A DNA stretch of 64,000 bases from Nocardia sp. (GCF_025465275.1 NZ_JAODNK010000092.1:36012-100011); one strand, 5' to 3'. Counted from the first letter of the stretch, positions 25,677-34,613 are shown. The notes: generated by a model from the letters alone, not told the origin. Numbers and translations are program-made.

Positions 25677-26300
25677 GTGACTACCCCGTTCATCAAGATC
25701 TGTGGTTTGAAGACCGAAGCCGACGTCGACGCGGCCGTGACCGCCGGTGCTGATGCGGTGGGGTTCGTCTTCGCGCCGGGTAGTCCTCGGACTGTTGACG
25801 CGACCGTCGCAGCACGTCTGGCCGAGCGGGTACCGGCGGGCGTGCTCACCGTGGGCGTCTTTCGAGGTCAGTCCGTCGAGGAGATCCGGCGTTTGGTGCG
25901 GGAAAGTGGTGTACGCGCAGCACAGTTGCACGGGGAAGAGGGGCCGGAGTACTTCGAGGCGCTGCGCGCTGAAGGAAAGACGTTGCTGCGCGCCACCTCC
26001 CAGCATGTCGAAAGATGCGGGGAGTACGGAGAGGATCTGCTCTTGCTCGATGCGCCCGATCCGGGCTCGGGCAAACCTTGGAATTGGGGATCGGCGCAGT
26101 TCTCCGCCCCGGAAGGACACTGGCTGCTGGCGGGCGGACTCAGCCCGCACAATGTCCGCGAGGCTTTGGACCTGACCGGCGCATGGGGCGTTGACGTCTC
26201 CAGCGGGGTCGAAAGTGAGCGCGGCGTGAAGTCGCCGGATCTCATCCGGGCATTCATCGCAACGGCTCGTAGCGGCAGGCCGGTGACCTCGGCGGGATGA
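25677..26300 (+). CDS. trpF: phosphoribosylanthranilate isomerase
   Basis: A TrpF of about 207 residues. IKICGL near the start carries the catalytic Cys. ADAVGFVFAPGSPRTV, VGVFRGQ, AAQLHGEE and LLLLDAP (catalytic Asp) follow, with the phosphate-binding LLAGGLSPHNV and GVDVSSGVE at the end of the (beta/alpha)8 barrel. It isomerises phosphoribosylanthranilate in tryptophan synthesis. The GTG at 25677 begins right before the conserved TPFIKICGL; ATG 25656 is an alternative. No other trp gene is adjacent. Many actinobacteria lack trpF and use the dual-function PriA. Confidence 0.9.
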   Translation: MTTPFIKICGLKTEADVDAAVTAGADAVGFVFAPGSPRTVDATVAARLAERVPAGVLTVGVFRGQSVEEIRRLVRESGVRAAQLHGEEGPEYFEALRAEGKTLLRATSQHVERCGEYGEDLLLLDAPDPGSGKPWNWGSAQFSAPEGHWLLAGGLSPHNVREALDLTGAWGVDVSSGVESERGVKSPDLIRAFIATARSGRPVTSAG

Positions 26301-26403
26301 GCCTCCGGCACTTGTCGGTAGGCGTGGCCATCCCTCGCTCGGGGGACCCGAGATCACCCGGTGGAGCGATGTTTCGGCTGGTTGTGCTGGCTAGCGTGGC
26401 GGT

Positions 26404-27030
26404 ATGGAGCCTGCTCAGGAAGTAACCCGGCAGCAACCGCTCGCTCGCCCTCTGCAGGAATCGTTCGGACGCCGGCATGTGATCGACGCGGTGGTGCCCA
26501 ATGGCTCCTTCCTGATCGGGTATGCCCTCGCGGGCCCACTGGTCGGGGTGACCGCTGCACTTGTCGTGGCATCGGTCCTGGTGCTGATACGCGTGCTGCG
26601 CAGCGAGCGGCTGCGACTGATCGCGATGTCGTTCTGCGGCGTGCTGCTGCAGGCCGCGCTGGTGCTGGGCACGGGGGAGGGGCGCAACTTCTTCCTGTCC
26701 TGGCTGGTGATCAATGCCGCACTCCTCATCGTGTTCGCGGGATCGCTGGTCCGGGGCCGTCCCATCACCGTGCGCATCGCGCGCCGCGCCGGATTGCCGG
26801 AGGCTCCGGACGTACATCAGAGACTCACGGGCTACTGGCTCGGACTGTGGGCGCTGCACCTGGCGGTCGGTGTACCGCTGTATCTCGCGAATCAGGTTGT
26901 CGCGCTGGGCATTGCGCACTTCGTGCTCGGTCTGCCCGCCCTGTTCGCACTCGCGGTGCTGTCGTGGCGTCTGCTCACCCGGCCCGCCGAACCGTCACCG
27001 GCCCGTCATTACCGAGAGGAAGTTCGATGA
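26404..27030 (+). CDS. membrane protein, DUF3159-like
   Basis: A 208-residue protein with about five to six hydrophobic helices and cytosolic ends. VDAVVPNGSFLIGYALAGPL and the paired-helix layout resemble DUF3159/intracellular-septation-like membrane proteins, but the assignment is by eye only. Its stop overlaps the start of the CYP102-type gene by ATGA, so the two are co-translated. This implies a functional link, such as delivery of a membrane-borne substrate to the P450. Confidence 0.6.
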   Translation: MEPAQEVTRQQPLARPLQESFGRRHVIDAVVPNGSFLIGYALAGPLVGVTAALVVASVLVLIRVLRSERLRLIAMSFCGVLLQAALVLGTGEGRNFFLSWLVINAALLIVFAGSLVRGRPITVRIARRAGLPEAPDVHQRLTGYWLGLWALHLAVGVPLYLANQVVALGIAHFVLGLPALFALAVLSWRLLTRPAEPSPARHYREEVR

Positions 27031-30000
27031 AAACGCAGTCCAGCACAGAGATTCCGACGCTCGGCCGTGCTCGGCTACCGATGCTCGGTGATGTCGGCGG
27101 CTTCGCGGGTCAGCGCACGGCATTCGAGTTGCCGTCGGCTTTCGGTGAGCTCGGCAGTCTGATTTCCGCGCGCCGATTCGGGCGGGAGGTGCTGATGGCC
27201 GGTCGGGTGGATGTGGTAAGCGATCTGTGTGACGACACCCGGTTCGTCAAATTTGTCGGTCCGGCGCTGAAGCTGTTGCGCGGCAATATCGGCGGGGGAT
27301 TGTTCACCGCTGACAATGATGACCCGAATTGGGCGAAGGCCCACAACATCCTGATGCCCGGCTTCGCGATGGACGAGATCGACAGCTATCACCCGGCCAT
27401 GCTCAGGGTCGCGGCGGCGCTGATGGGCAAATGGGATGCCGCGGCAGACCGCACTGCCGTCGATGTTGTCGGGGATCTCACCGGATTGACCTTGGACACC
27501 ATCGGATTGGCCGGATTCGGCTACGACTTCGGATCGTTCGGGCGGGCGACCTCGCATCCGTTCGTCGAGGCGCTGCGCGAGGTTTTGACGAGTACTCAGC
27601 AACGGTTGCGGCGTCCGCCGGGCAGCGACAGGCTCTACCGGCGACAGGATGCCGCGCAGCAGGAGCAGAGCTCGGTCATGTTGTCCACCATCGACGATGT
27701 GCTGCGGGCCCGCCGCGAGCGGGACGACACCTCGACCGATGACCTGCTCGGGCTGATGCTCAATGCGGTCGATCCGCGGTCGGGCGCCGGGCTCGACGAC
27801 ACGAATATTCGCGATCAGATTGTCACCTTCCTGGTCGCGGGGCACGAGACCACCTCGGGTGCACTGTCTTTCGCGCTCTATGAGCTCGTCAAGAATCCGG
27901 TCGCGCTCGCTCGCGCGACCGCCGAGGTGGATGCGATGTGGGGCGCGGCCGATAGTCCGCAGCCCACCGCCGACGATGTCCGCCGATTGCGTTATGTACG
28001 ACAGTGTCTGGACGAGTCGCTGCGGCTGTGGCCGACGGCTCCCGGATTCAACCGGGTCAGTGCGGCCGATACGGTGCTGGCCGGCCGGTACCCGGTTTCC
28101 GCTGGTCAGCAGGTGTTGGTAGTGCTGCCCGCGCTGCACCGCGACCCGTGCTGGGGCGACAATACCGATGCCTTCGATCCCGACCGCTTCACGCCCGAAC
28201 GCACCGCCGCGCGCCCGGTACATGCCTACAAGCCTTTCGGGACCGGCGAACGCGCCTGCATCGGAAGCCGTTTCGCGGTGCACGAGGCCACGCTGGTGCT
28301 CGGACTGCTGTTGCACCGCTACGCATTCGACGATCACAGCAACTATCGGCTGGAGGTCGCGCAGACGCTGACGGTGAAGCCGCGCGGGTTCACGCTCCGG
28401 TTGCGTCGCCGCACTCCGGCTGAGCGGGCTGTCGCCGATGTGCCGGCCTCGGTTGCCGTCGACAGTCCGAAAGCATTGCGTGCCAAGGCGGCACCGCTGA
28501 CCGTGCTGCACGGTTCGAATCTGGGCGTGACCAAGCGCTGGGCCGACAATCTTGCCGCTCGCGCAGGCGAGGCGGGGTTCACGGTGCACCGGGGCAGTCT
28601 CGACGATGCGGTCGACTCGCTGCCGACAGATCATCCGGTGCTGCTGCTCGCCGCGTCCTACAACGGCCGGTGTACCGACGACGCGGCGCGATTCGTCGAT
28701 CGGCTGGAGCATGCTCGGGATGGTGAGTTCGACGGTGTTCGGTTCGGTGTTCTCGGTGTGGGTGACCGCAATTGGAGTGCGACCTACCAGCGTGTGCCCA
28801 CTTTCATCGATGAGCGACTCGCGGCGGCCGGTGGGCAGCGGATGGTGCCGCGCGGAATTGCGGATGCCGCTGTGGGGTTGTCTGTCGCCGCGGATCCGTG
28901 GATCGACGAGGTCCTCGGCACTCTGCTGAGCGAATTCGGTGAGCCGGTCGACGGTCCGGTCGGAGCGGCGCCATCGGGTCATCGAATCGTGAAAGTCGCT
29001 GGGACCGATGCCGCTACGGCCTTGACCACCGGATTCTCGGGGTTCACCGTGGCAGCCAATGAGCCGCTCACCGACCAAGGCCGGCCGGGCCGCACGAAGC
29101 GGATGCTGCGCCTCGGGCTGCCCGCCGGTGCCGAGTACCGCACCAGCGATCAGCTTGTTGTGCTCGCCCCCAACCCCGGTCGGCACGTCAAAGGTGCGCT
29201 GGCGGCTTGCGCGCTCGATGGAGAGCAACTGGTTGTGGTCGAGCCGACCCGGACGGTCAGTGAGTCCCGCATACCCACCGGTGTGCCGATCAGTGTGGAA
29301 GATCTGCTGCGCCACACCGTCGACCTGCGTATTCCGGTCTCGGACACGATTGTTCGCCGACTGGCCGAGCTCAACCCCTGCCCGCCGGAGGCACGCGCGC
29401 TGACCGCTCTCGCCGAGTCCACGCCCGAGATCGCCCGGCCCACCCTGATCGAGCTGGTGGAGCAGTATCCGGCGCTCACCGGTCGCATCGATCTCGCTAC
29501 GCTGCTCGACCTGCTGCCGCCGTTGCGGCCCCGGACGTATTCGATCTCCTCGAGTCCCGCGGCGAGTCCGGGTGCCGTCGAATTGCTCGTCGCGGTGGTC
29601 GAATCCGGCGTCGGCGAGCGCGGCACGGGATCCGGCTACCTCGCCGGCCTCGCGCCCGGTGATCGGATCTGGGCACGCCTGCAGCCCTGCCGGGAAGTCT
29701 TCCGCGTCGACCCTGCCAGCTCGGTGCCCACCGTGCTGATCGCGGCCGGGAGCGGGCTGGCGCCCTTCCACGGCGTCATCGCCGACCGCGTCCACGCCCT
29801 GCGTCAAGGCTTGGAGTTAGCGCAGGCCACACTGTATTTCGGCTGCGATCACCCAGATCTGGACTACCTGTACCGCGAGGTGCTGACGGTTGCCGAAACC
29901 GCAGGTGCGGTGAGCGTGCGGCCCGCATTCAGTACGCAGCCCATCGAGAACGCCCGCTATGCCCAGGATCGCCTGGCTCAGGACGCCGACCACATCTGGG

Positions 30001-30185
30001 CCCAGTTGCAGGCGGGCGCGCAGGTCTACGTCTGCGGTGACGCTCGCCGTCTCGCCCCCGGTGTCCGCGAGACCCTCATGCGGATCTACCGCGACAACAC
30101 CGGAGCCGATGCGGACCAAGCCCAGCAGTGGCTCGGTGACCTCGGACAACAGGGTCGCTACGTCGAAGACGTCTACGCGAGCTGA
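27027..30185 (+). CDS. self-sufficient P450/reductase fusion (CYP102-like)
   Basis: A 1052-residue fusion close in length to P450 BM3 (about 1049). The heme domain (1-460) has the I-helix AGHETTSG (271-278), ExxR in DESLR and heme Cys411 in FGTGERACIG. The reductase follows: a flavodoxin-like FMN domain (about 490-640; GSNLGVTKRWADN, AASYNGRCTDDA, GVGDRNWSATYQ) and an FAD/NADPH domain (about 680-1052; RTYSISSSP, AGSGLAPFHG, VYVCGDARR). It should hydroxylate fatty-acid-like substrates using NADPH without a separate redox partner. The start at 27027 is set by overlap with the membrane gene; a longer frame upstream is shadow. A large minus-strand frame across it is also shadow. Confidence 0.93.
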   Translation: MKTQSSTEIPTLGRARLPMLGDVGGFAGQRTAFELPSAFGELGSLISARRFGREVLMAGRVDVVSDLCDDTRFVKFVGPALKLLRGNIGGGLFTADNDDPNWAKAHNILMPGFAMDEIDSYHPAMLRVAAALMGKWDAAADRTAVDVVGDLTGLTLDTIGLAGFGYDFGSFGRATSHPFVEALREVLTSTQQRLRRPPGSDRLYRRQDAAQQEQSSVMLSTIDDVLRARRERDDTSTDDLLGLMLNAVDPRSGAGLDDTNIRDQIVTFLVAGHETTSGALSFALYELVKNPVALARATAEVDAMWGAADSPQPTADDVRRLRYVRQCLDESLRLWPTAPGFNRVSAADTVLAGRYPVSAGQQVLVVLPALHRDPCWGDNTDAFDPDRFTPERTAARPVHAYKPFGTGERACIGSRFAVHEATLVLGLLLHRYAFDDHSNYRLEVAQTLTVKPRGFTLRLRRRTPAERAVADVPASVAVDSPKALRAKAAPLTVLHGSNLGVTKRWADNLAARAGEAGFTVHRGSLDDAVDSLPTDHPVLLLAASYNGRCTDDAARFVDRLEHARDGEFDGVRFGVLGVGDRNWSATYQRVPTFIDERLAAAGGQRMVPRGIADAAVGLSVAADPWIDEVLGTLLSEFGEPVDGPVGAAPSGHRIVKVAGTDAATALTTGFSGFTVAANEPLTDQGRPGRTKRMLRLGLPAGAEYRTSDQLVVLAPNPGRHVKGALAACALDGEQLVVVEPTRTVSESRIPTGVPISVEDLLRHTVDLRIPVSDTIVRRLAELNPCPPEARALTALAESTPEIARPTLIELVEQYPALTGRIDLATLLDLLPPLRPRTYSISSSPAASPGAVELLVAVVESGVGERGTGSGYLAGLAPGDRIWARLQPCREVFRVDPASSVPTVLIAAGSGLAPFHGVIADRVHALRQGLELAQATLYFGCDHPDLDYLYREVLTVAETAGAVSVRPAFSTQPIENARYAQDRLAQDADHIWAQLQAGAQVYVCGDARRLAPGVRETLMRIYRDNTGADADQAQQWLGDLGQQGRYVEDVYAS

Positions 30186-30216
30186 GGGCTCCGAACGGAA
30201 TAGTCGAAAGTCCCTG

Positions 30217-30243
30217 TCCCGCCTGCGAATATCGCAGGCGGGA
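30217..30243. terminator. hairpin after CYP102-like gene
   Basis: TCCCGCCTGCG, a 5-base AATAT loop and CGCAGGCGGGA make a perfect 11-bp stem 31 bases after the P450 stop, followed by a T-containing stretch. The AT-richer stretch 30244-30484 likely carries the promoter of the small peptide gene; no clear gene is seen there. Confidence 0.8.
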
Positions 30244-30484
30244 TTCGTCGTCCCCCTGTCGGATGATTTCGCATCCCCCTCGAGAGGGATATTCATTCGA
30301 AAAAGTCGGTGGGAATTCAGGGTTGTGGATCACAAATGTCTTGTCTGCATGACGAATTCGATTTCTATGCAGGGGAATTCACAGGACGCGTTAAGTGATC
30401 TCTCAGCTGCGGTAGGCAGAGTGGGCCCTGTCGGCAACGAAATGTTATGGCTGACAGTGTATTCCACTATAGAGAGGCGATCGA

Positions 30485-30598
30485 ATGATTCCCGTTATTG
30501 TCAACACCGGCAGTGCTGCTCTCGGAGGTCTGCTGAACACCGGAAGCGCCGCCCTGGGAGGGATCCTCGGTACGCTCTGGACAGGTTCGTTCGGCTGA
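30485..30598 (+). CDS. 37-aa hydrophobic peptide with internal repeat
   Basis: A tiny frame from ATG 30485, preceded by GAGAGGCGA, encodes a Gly/Ala/Leu-rich peptide. It contains two back-to-back copies of NTGSAALGG followed by L/I-L, and a TLWTGSFG tail. It has almost no charge, no signal peptide and no cysteines, suggesting a membrane-active or self-assembling peptide. A 14-bp-stem terminator follows 78 bases later, and a low-GC leader precedes it, supporting a real transcript. I know no family for it. Confidence 0.5.
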   Translation: MIPVIVNTGSAALGGLLNTGSAALGGILGTLWTGSFG

Positions 30599-30676
30599 CA
30601 GTCGCCGGTACGAAGAGTCCCGGGTCGGAACCCTGACAAGGCGCCCAGGCTGCCGGAATACGTGACTCCCAGGACC

Positions 30677-30709
30677 CGGCCGGTCCGGAACCAGCTTCCG
30701 GACCGGCCG
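30677..30709. terminator. bidirectional hairpin, 14-bp stem
   Basis: CGGCCGGTCCGGAA and TTCCGGACCGGCCG flank a 5-base loop (CCAGC). It lies between the rightward repeat peptide and the leftward ORF ending at 30733, so it can serve both. Confidence 0.8.
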
Positions 30710-30732
30710 AACTGTATCTGCCGGCCGACCGG

Positions 30733-30951
30733 CTACGCGGTTCCCGCACCCAGTATCTTATTGCGCAACTGGTCCGACCACTGCACGTATTCGATATCAA
30801 CTCCGTCGTAATGCCGGAATTGCGCGAAAGTGCCTGTCTCGCCTGCGAAGGGATCGCCTGTGACGACGGCTGCATTCGCTGTGAGAAATTCGATGCTCTC
30901 TGCTCCTGGTCCCGCACCCACCTCACCGCGCTTCTCGACGCGCCCGCCCAC
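30733..30951 (-). CDS. hypothetical protein, 72 aa
   Basis: A small leftward frame from GTG 30951 with an ordinary amino-acid mix (IEFLTANAAVVTGDPFAGET, DGVDIEYVQWSDQLRNK). No family is recognised, and there is no signal peptide or membrane segment. Support comes from position: it ends 24 bases before a strong hairpin shared with the convergent repeat-peptide gene. It could still be spurious. Confidence 0.4.
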   Translation of the reverse strand: MGGRVEKRGEVGAGPGAESIEFLTANAAVVTGDPFAGETGTFAQFRHYDGVDIEYVQWSDQLRNKILGAGTA

Positions 30952-31071
30952 CGCAGCCCGGCCACCATCGAATAGCCCTGTCGTCCTTCGATTCCTTTGT
31001 GTGGTGGCCGAGGTCTACATGGTGAAGGTGCGGCCCAGGCCGGCCTCGATCACACAAATCGAGAAGAGAAG

Positions 31072-32073
31072 GTGACTGCCTTGAGCCTCCCTACCACCAT
31101 GCGCGCCCTGCAGCAGATGTCGTTGAACGGCCCGCAGGACATGCGCTTGATCACCGACGCGCCGGTACCGGTTCCCGGCCAGGATGAGATCCTGCTCCGA
31201 GTCACCGCCGCCGGCATCAACTTTCGGGATATCTCGCAGGCCTACGGCACGTCCGCCGGTGGCCTTCAACCCCCGTTTCTCGCGGGCTTCGAAGCCGCTG
31301 GTGAGATCGCCGCCGTAGGCGCGGCAGTGACCGGTCTGGGGCTCGGCGCCCGGGTAATAGGTGTTGGGTACGGCGCTTTCGCTGAATACATGGTCCTGCC
31401 CGCGGCTGCGGCGGTGCCCGTGCCGCCGGGCTGGACAGCGGAGCAGGCGCTGGGCTTGGTTGTGAACTGGCCGACTGCACTGGCCGCGCTCAGGCCTCTG
31501 GGGCAGATCGTCGCAGGGCAGGTCGTGCTGATCCACGCGGCGGCGGGCGGGACCGGCCAGGCCGCAGTGAAAATGGCCAAACACTATGGCGCGACAGTCA
31601 TCGCCACTGCGGCGCCGAGTAAGCACGACACAGTGCGGGCATTGGGTGCCGACCATATTCTGGACTCCCACAGCCCCGACATTGCCGCCGAAGCACTGCA
31701 GTTGACCGGCGGCGCCGGTGTCGATCTGGTGCTCGAGTCGGCAGGCGGCGCAACCTTTGGCGCGAGCTTGGCCGCGGCCAAGCGGGTCACCGGCAGGGTC
31801 GTGGTCTACGGGCTGGCAGGTGGCGAAGCCTCGATCACCAACTGGGACTTGGTGTATCGGCACCAGGTCCACCTCATCGGCCTCAATATCGGCGTGCTGA
31901 TCCAGGCCACACCACAGATCTTCGGCGAACTCATGGGCGAGATGTTCGGGCTCATCGCCGCCGGCGTGCTCACTCCCGGGCAGCCCACCACCTACGAATT
32001 GGCCGACGGCCCAAAGGCTCTCGCGGAACTGGAGAACAGGGCGACGGTCGGCAAACTCGCCCTGGTGCCCTGA
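31072..32073 (+). CDS. zinc-independent quinone oxidoreductase-like MDR protein
   Basis: A 333-residue medium-chain dehydrogenase/reductase. GTG 31072 follows GAGAAGAGAAG. The N-terminal GroES-like domain has AGINFRDISQAYG, and the Rossmann domain has VLIHAAAGGTGQAAVKMAKHYGA, the NADPH motif of zeta-crystallin/QOR proteins. The zinc-binding Cys/His set of alcohol dehydrogenases is absent. It would reduce quinones or enones with NADPH in the cytoplasm. The EthD-like gene follows with one base between stop and start, so they are coupled. Confidence 0.85.
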   Translation: MTALSLPTTMRALQQMSLNGPQDMRLITDAPVPVPGQDEILLRVTAAGINFRDISQAYGTSAGGLQPPFLAGFEAAGEIAAVGAAVTGLGLGARVIGVGYGAFAEYMVLPAAAAVPVPPGWTAEQALGLVVNWPTALAALRPLGQIVAGQVVLIHAAAGGTGQAAVKMAKHYGATVIATAAPSKHDTVRALGADHILDSHSPDIAAEALQLTGGAGVDLVLESAGGATFGASLAAAKRVTGRVVVYGLAGGEASITNWDLVYRHQVHLIGLNIGVLIQATPQIFGELMGEMFGLIAAGVLTPGQPTTYELADGPKALAELENRATVGKLALVP

Positions 32074-32074
32074 G

Positions 32075-32404
32075 ATGGAACGGGTCACCGAGCCGAGGGC
32101 GCGATTCGTGGTGATGTACGACCTGCCTTCGGATATCGAGGAGTTCGAACGTCACTATCGCGAGGTTCATCTTCCGCTGGCCAAGCAGCTTCCCGGCCTG
32201 CGGCGATACACGGTCAGCCACGATGCGGTGCCGGTCATCGGTGAGCCGTACTACCTGGTGGTCATGCTCGATTGGAACGATATGGAATCGCTGGGCGCGG
32301 CGCTCAGCTCCGAGATCGGCAATAGGACGGCCGAGGACGCCATGACGAATCTGGCTCGCTACACCACGATTCGCGGCATGATCGTTCAACTCGACGATCA
32401 GTGA
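32075..32404 (+). CDS. EthD-domain protein
   Basis: A 109-residue dimeric alpha/beta-barrel (ferredoxin-like) protein. The pattern FVVMYDLPSDIEEFERHYREVHLPLAKQLPGL contains the EthD signature with the HLPLA segment. EthD proteins are small partners of P450 or other oxidative pathways whose exact chemistry is often unknown. It is translationally coupled to the quinone oxidoreductase just upstream and converges with a sigma-factor gene 17 bases away. Confidence 0.75.
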   Translation: MERVTEPRARFVVMYDLPSDIEEFERHYREVHLPLAKQLPGLRRYTVSHDAVPVIGEPYYLVVMLDWNDMESLGAALSSEIGNRTAEDAMTNLARYTTIRGMIVQLDDQ

Positions 32405-32421
32405 TCAGCCCGGCGTCGGAG

Positions 32422-33414
32422 TCAGTCTGAGAGTGTGTCCGGGAAACCGAACATTGTTGTCAGCGCGGAATGGTGGAACGCGATCGCGCGAGACACACCG
32501 GTGGCGGTGGTTTCCAAGACCACCGCGCCGTACGCCCGGAGCGCCCCGTCCGTGTCCCGGTGGTACACGGCGGCGGCGGGCTGGCCGTTGGCGGCGGTAG
32601 CGAGCATGCGCCAGTCGCCGGGTGTGCCCAGCACGTACTTGTCGAGCATGTGGATGCACATCGTCCGCCCGGCCTGCCAGTCGCGGAATGGCGTCGCCTC
32701 CAGCGTGGCATCCGCGCGCAGCACCTGTTCCAGCAGTGCGGCATCGGACCGCTCGAAGGCCGCGATGTAGCCGTCCAGCAGTGCGCGTGCCCGCGGGTCG
32801 GTCGGTTCGAGCAGTTCCGCGGGCTCCGGCCCGAGTTCGTCCAGCCGGGCGCGGGCCCGCTGCAGGCCGCTTTTGACTGCGGCGGTGGTGGTTTCGAGGA
32901 TCTCCGCGGTCTCGGCCGCGGAGAAAGCCAGCACCTCACGAAGAATGAGGATCGCGCGCTGGCGGGCGGGCAGGTGCTGCAGGCTCGCGATGAGCGCCAG
33001 CCGCAGCGATTCACGTGCGACCACCACCACCGCCGGATCGTCGTCGGCTGGGGCGATCATGCCGTCCGGCAGCGGTTCCAGCCATGAGACGTCGCCCGGC
33101 GCGATACTCGGGAGGCGATCGGGTCCGTCGTAGGGGCCCGTCAGACCAGAGGGCAGCACCCGAATTCGCCGCTGCTGCAACGCTGTCAGGCAGACATTGG
33201 TCGCGATCCGGTAGAGCCAGGACCGAATCGAGGACCGACCCTCGAATCCGGCGTACGCCCGCCACGCCCGCAGATAGGTCTCCTGCACCAGGTCCTCGGC
33301 ATCGTGCGCCGAGCCGACCATCCGATAGCAGTGCGCCAGCAACTCCCGCCGGAACCGCTCGGTCTCCGCCGCGAACCCGTCCTGGCTCGGCGCCGGCCGC
33401 AGATGCGACGTCAT
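32422..33414 (-). CDS. ECF sigma factor with SnoaL-like C-terminal domain
   Basis: A 330-residue sigma-70 family factor. Region 2 (RRELLAHCYRMVGSAHDAEDLVQETYLRAWRAY and FEGRSSIRSWLYRIATNVC) lies in residues 20-75, and region 4 (LPARQRAILILREVLAFSAAETAEILETT) lies around 145-180. A C-terminal extension of about 130 residues fits the SnoaL/NTF2-like domain of SigG/SigJ-type ECF factors, which control activity without an anti-sigma partner. No anti-sigma gene is adjacent, in line with that class. Target promoters cannot be read. Confidence 0.88.
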   Translation of the reverse strand: MTSHLRPAPSQDGFAAETERFRRELLAHCYRMVGSAHDAEDLVQETYLRAWRAYAGFEGRSSIRSWLYRIATNVCLTALQQRRIRVLPSGLTGPYDGPDRLPSIAPGDVSWLEPLPDGMIAPADDDPAVVVVARESLRLALIASLQHLPARQRAILILREVLAFSAAETAEILETTTAAVKSGLQRARARLDELGPEPAELLEPTDPRARALLDGYIAAFERSDAALLEQVLRADATLEATPFRDWQAGRTMCIHMLDKYVLGTPGDWRMLATAANGQPAAAVYHRDTDGALRAYGAVVLETTATGVSRAIAFHHSALTTMFGFPDTLSD

Positions 33415-33639
33415 GCGCCGAGCTTATGCCGCAGCCGGCCTGCCAGCCGGTACAACTCCGCCGCTGCCCACTTCCTTGCCATGCGCTTGCTCCTTCGTCA
33501 GGGCGGGCCCCGCAGCTCGGAACCGTTCGCCCATTACGACCGGGACACTGTGGAAAAGGAATCTAATCCCAGGTCAGGGCACATCCCCCGTGGGCTGGTG
33601 TGAAAACGTCACAGCAGCTGTGGCTTCTCCTGGGCAGCG

Positions 33640-33984
33640 TCACTGGGCGGGAGACTCGGCGAGCGACAGACTGTTGCCATCCGGGTCGAGCACCTCGACA
33701 TGGCGTACGCCGTTGCCGTAGATATCGATCGGTTTGTGCTCGATAGCGTGTGCCGCGAGACGAGCGAGAATGTCGTCGAGGTCGCTCACGCCGAACGTGA
33801 TCATCGCTCCGCCCACCCGGGCGGCCCGCACGTCCCGATCGTCGATCACGATCCACGCATTCTCACCGACCTGCCACAGATGTTCCTCGCCGATGACCTC
33901 ATCCGCTGCGCGTCCGAAGAACACTTCGTACCACTGCAATGCTTCGGCGCGATCGCTCACGCACACAATGCTGTACAGATCCAT
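33640..33984 (-). CDS. VOC family protein
   Basis: A 114-residue glyoxalase/bleomycin-resistance-like protein: SIVCVSDRAEALQWYEVFFG at the start, and GVRHVEVLDPDGNSLSLAE at the end, the classic VOC closing strand. The central strand carries HLWQVGENAWIVIDD. It may be a small-molecule-binding or antibiotic-sequestering protein. The 225-bp gap up to the sigma gene (33415-33639) holds nothing I can support. Confidence 0.8.
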   Translation of the reverse strand: MDLYSIVCVSDRAEALQWYEVFFGRAADEVIGEEHLWQVGENAWIVIDDRDVRAARVGGAMITFGVSDLDDILARLAAHAIEHKPIDIYGNGVRHVEVLDPDGNSLSLAESPAQ

Positions 33985-34229
33985 GCCGTCCGCTCCTGTC
34001 GATGGTCTCGAAAGGTGGACGACTCCCGCGACCGAAACTCATCGAAGGGAGGCCGGGAGATCACATTCACCAGGGACACCGCACGTCGACCTTTTCCGAA
34101 TCCGATTCCGGGCGTGAGATTCTCGGCCGCACCCGTCCTCGGGCTGATTGCGGGATCGGTGGTCTGCGGTAAGTATGGCGGGTAGTGGTGCACTCGGCGC
34201 GGGGCCGGGGCGATGAGCATGGAGGAGTC

Positions 34230-34607
34230 ATGACCGCGATAGCGAGGTTCGGGGCGATTTCGCTCGATAGCCGAGATCCGCGACTTCTCGGGCAGTTCTA
34301 TCGAACGTTGCTGGAGTTCGAGATTCGATTCGAATCCGATGAGTTGGTGGTGCTTCGAGGCGGGGGAGTGACGCTGACGATCGAGCAGGTGGCCGATCAT
34401 GTACCACCGGATTGGCCCGGCAATCAGGTGCCCAAGCAGATGCATCTCGATCTCTTTGTGACAGACCTCGATACCGCTGAGGCGGCGGCTATCGGCTGCG
34501 GTGCGATGAAGGCCACCTTCCAACCCGCCCCTGATCGATGGCGGGTGCTCCTGGACCCGTCGGGGCACCCCTTCTGCCTGACGGTTATGTCCGGCACCGG
34601 CGGGTGA
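34230..34607 (+). CDS. VOC family protein
   Basis: A 125-residue VOC protein. ATG 34230 follows GGAGG; a longer frame from 34185 lacks a ribosome site. The family core is FGAISLDSRDPRLLGQFYRTLLEF, MHLDLFVTDLDTAEAAAIGCGA and WRVLLDPSGHPFCLTV, typical of the glyoxalase-like DUF/Glyoxalase_6 group. It is probably co-transcribed with the tiny Clp-N-like gene that begins six bases later. Confidence 0.8.
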   Translation: MTAIARFGAISLDSRDPRLLGQFYRTLLEFEIRFESDELVVLRGGGVTLTIEQVADHVPPDWPGNQVPKQMHLDLFVTDLDTAEAAAIGCGAMKATFQPAPDRWRVLLDPSGHPFCLTVMSGTGG

Positions 34608-34613
34608 ATCCCG

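Noticed and set aside
27075..29807. 910-codon leftward frame opposite the CYP102-like gene
   Set aside because: Pure antisense shadow of a high-GC gene; no motif.
33415..33639. Small frames between the sigma factor and VOC genes
   Set aside because: No ribosome site, motif or codon support; treated as non-coding.
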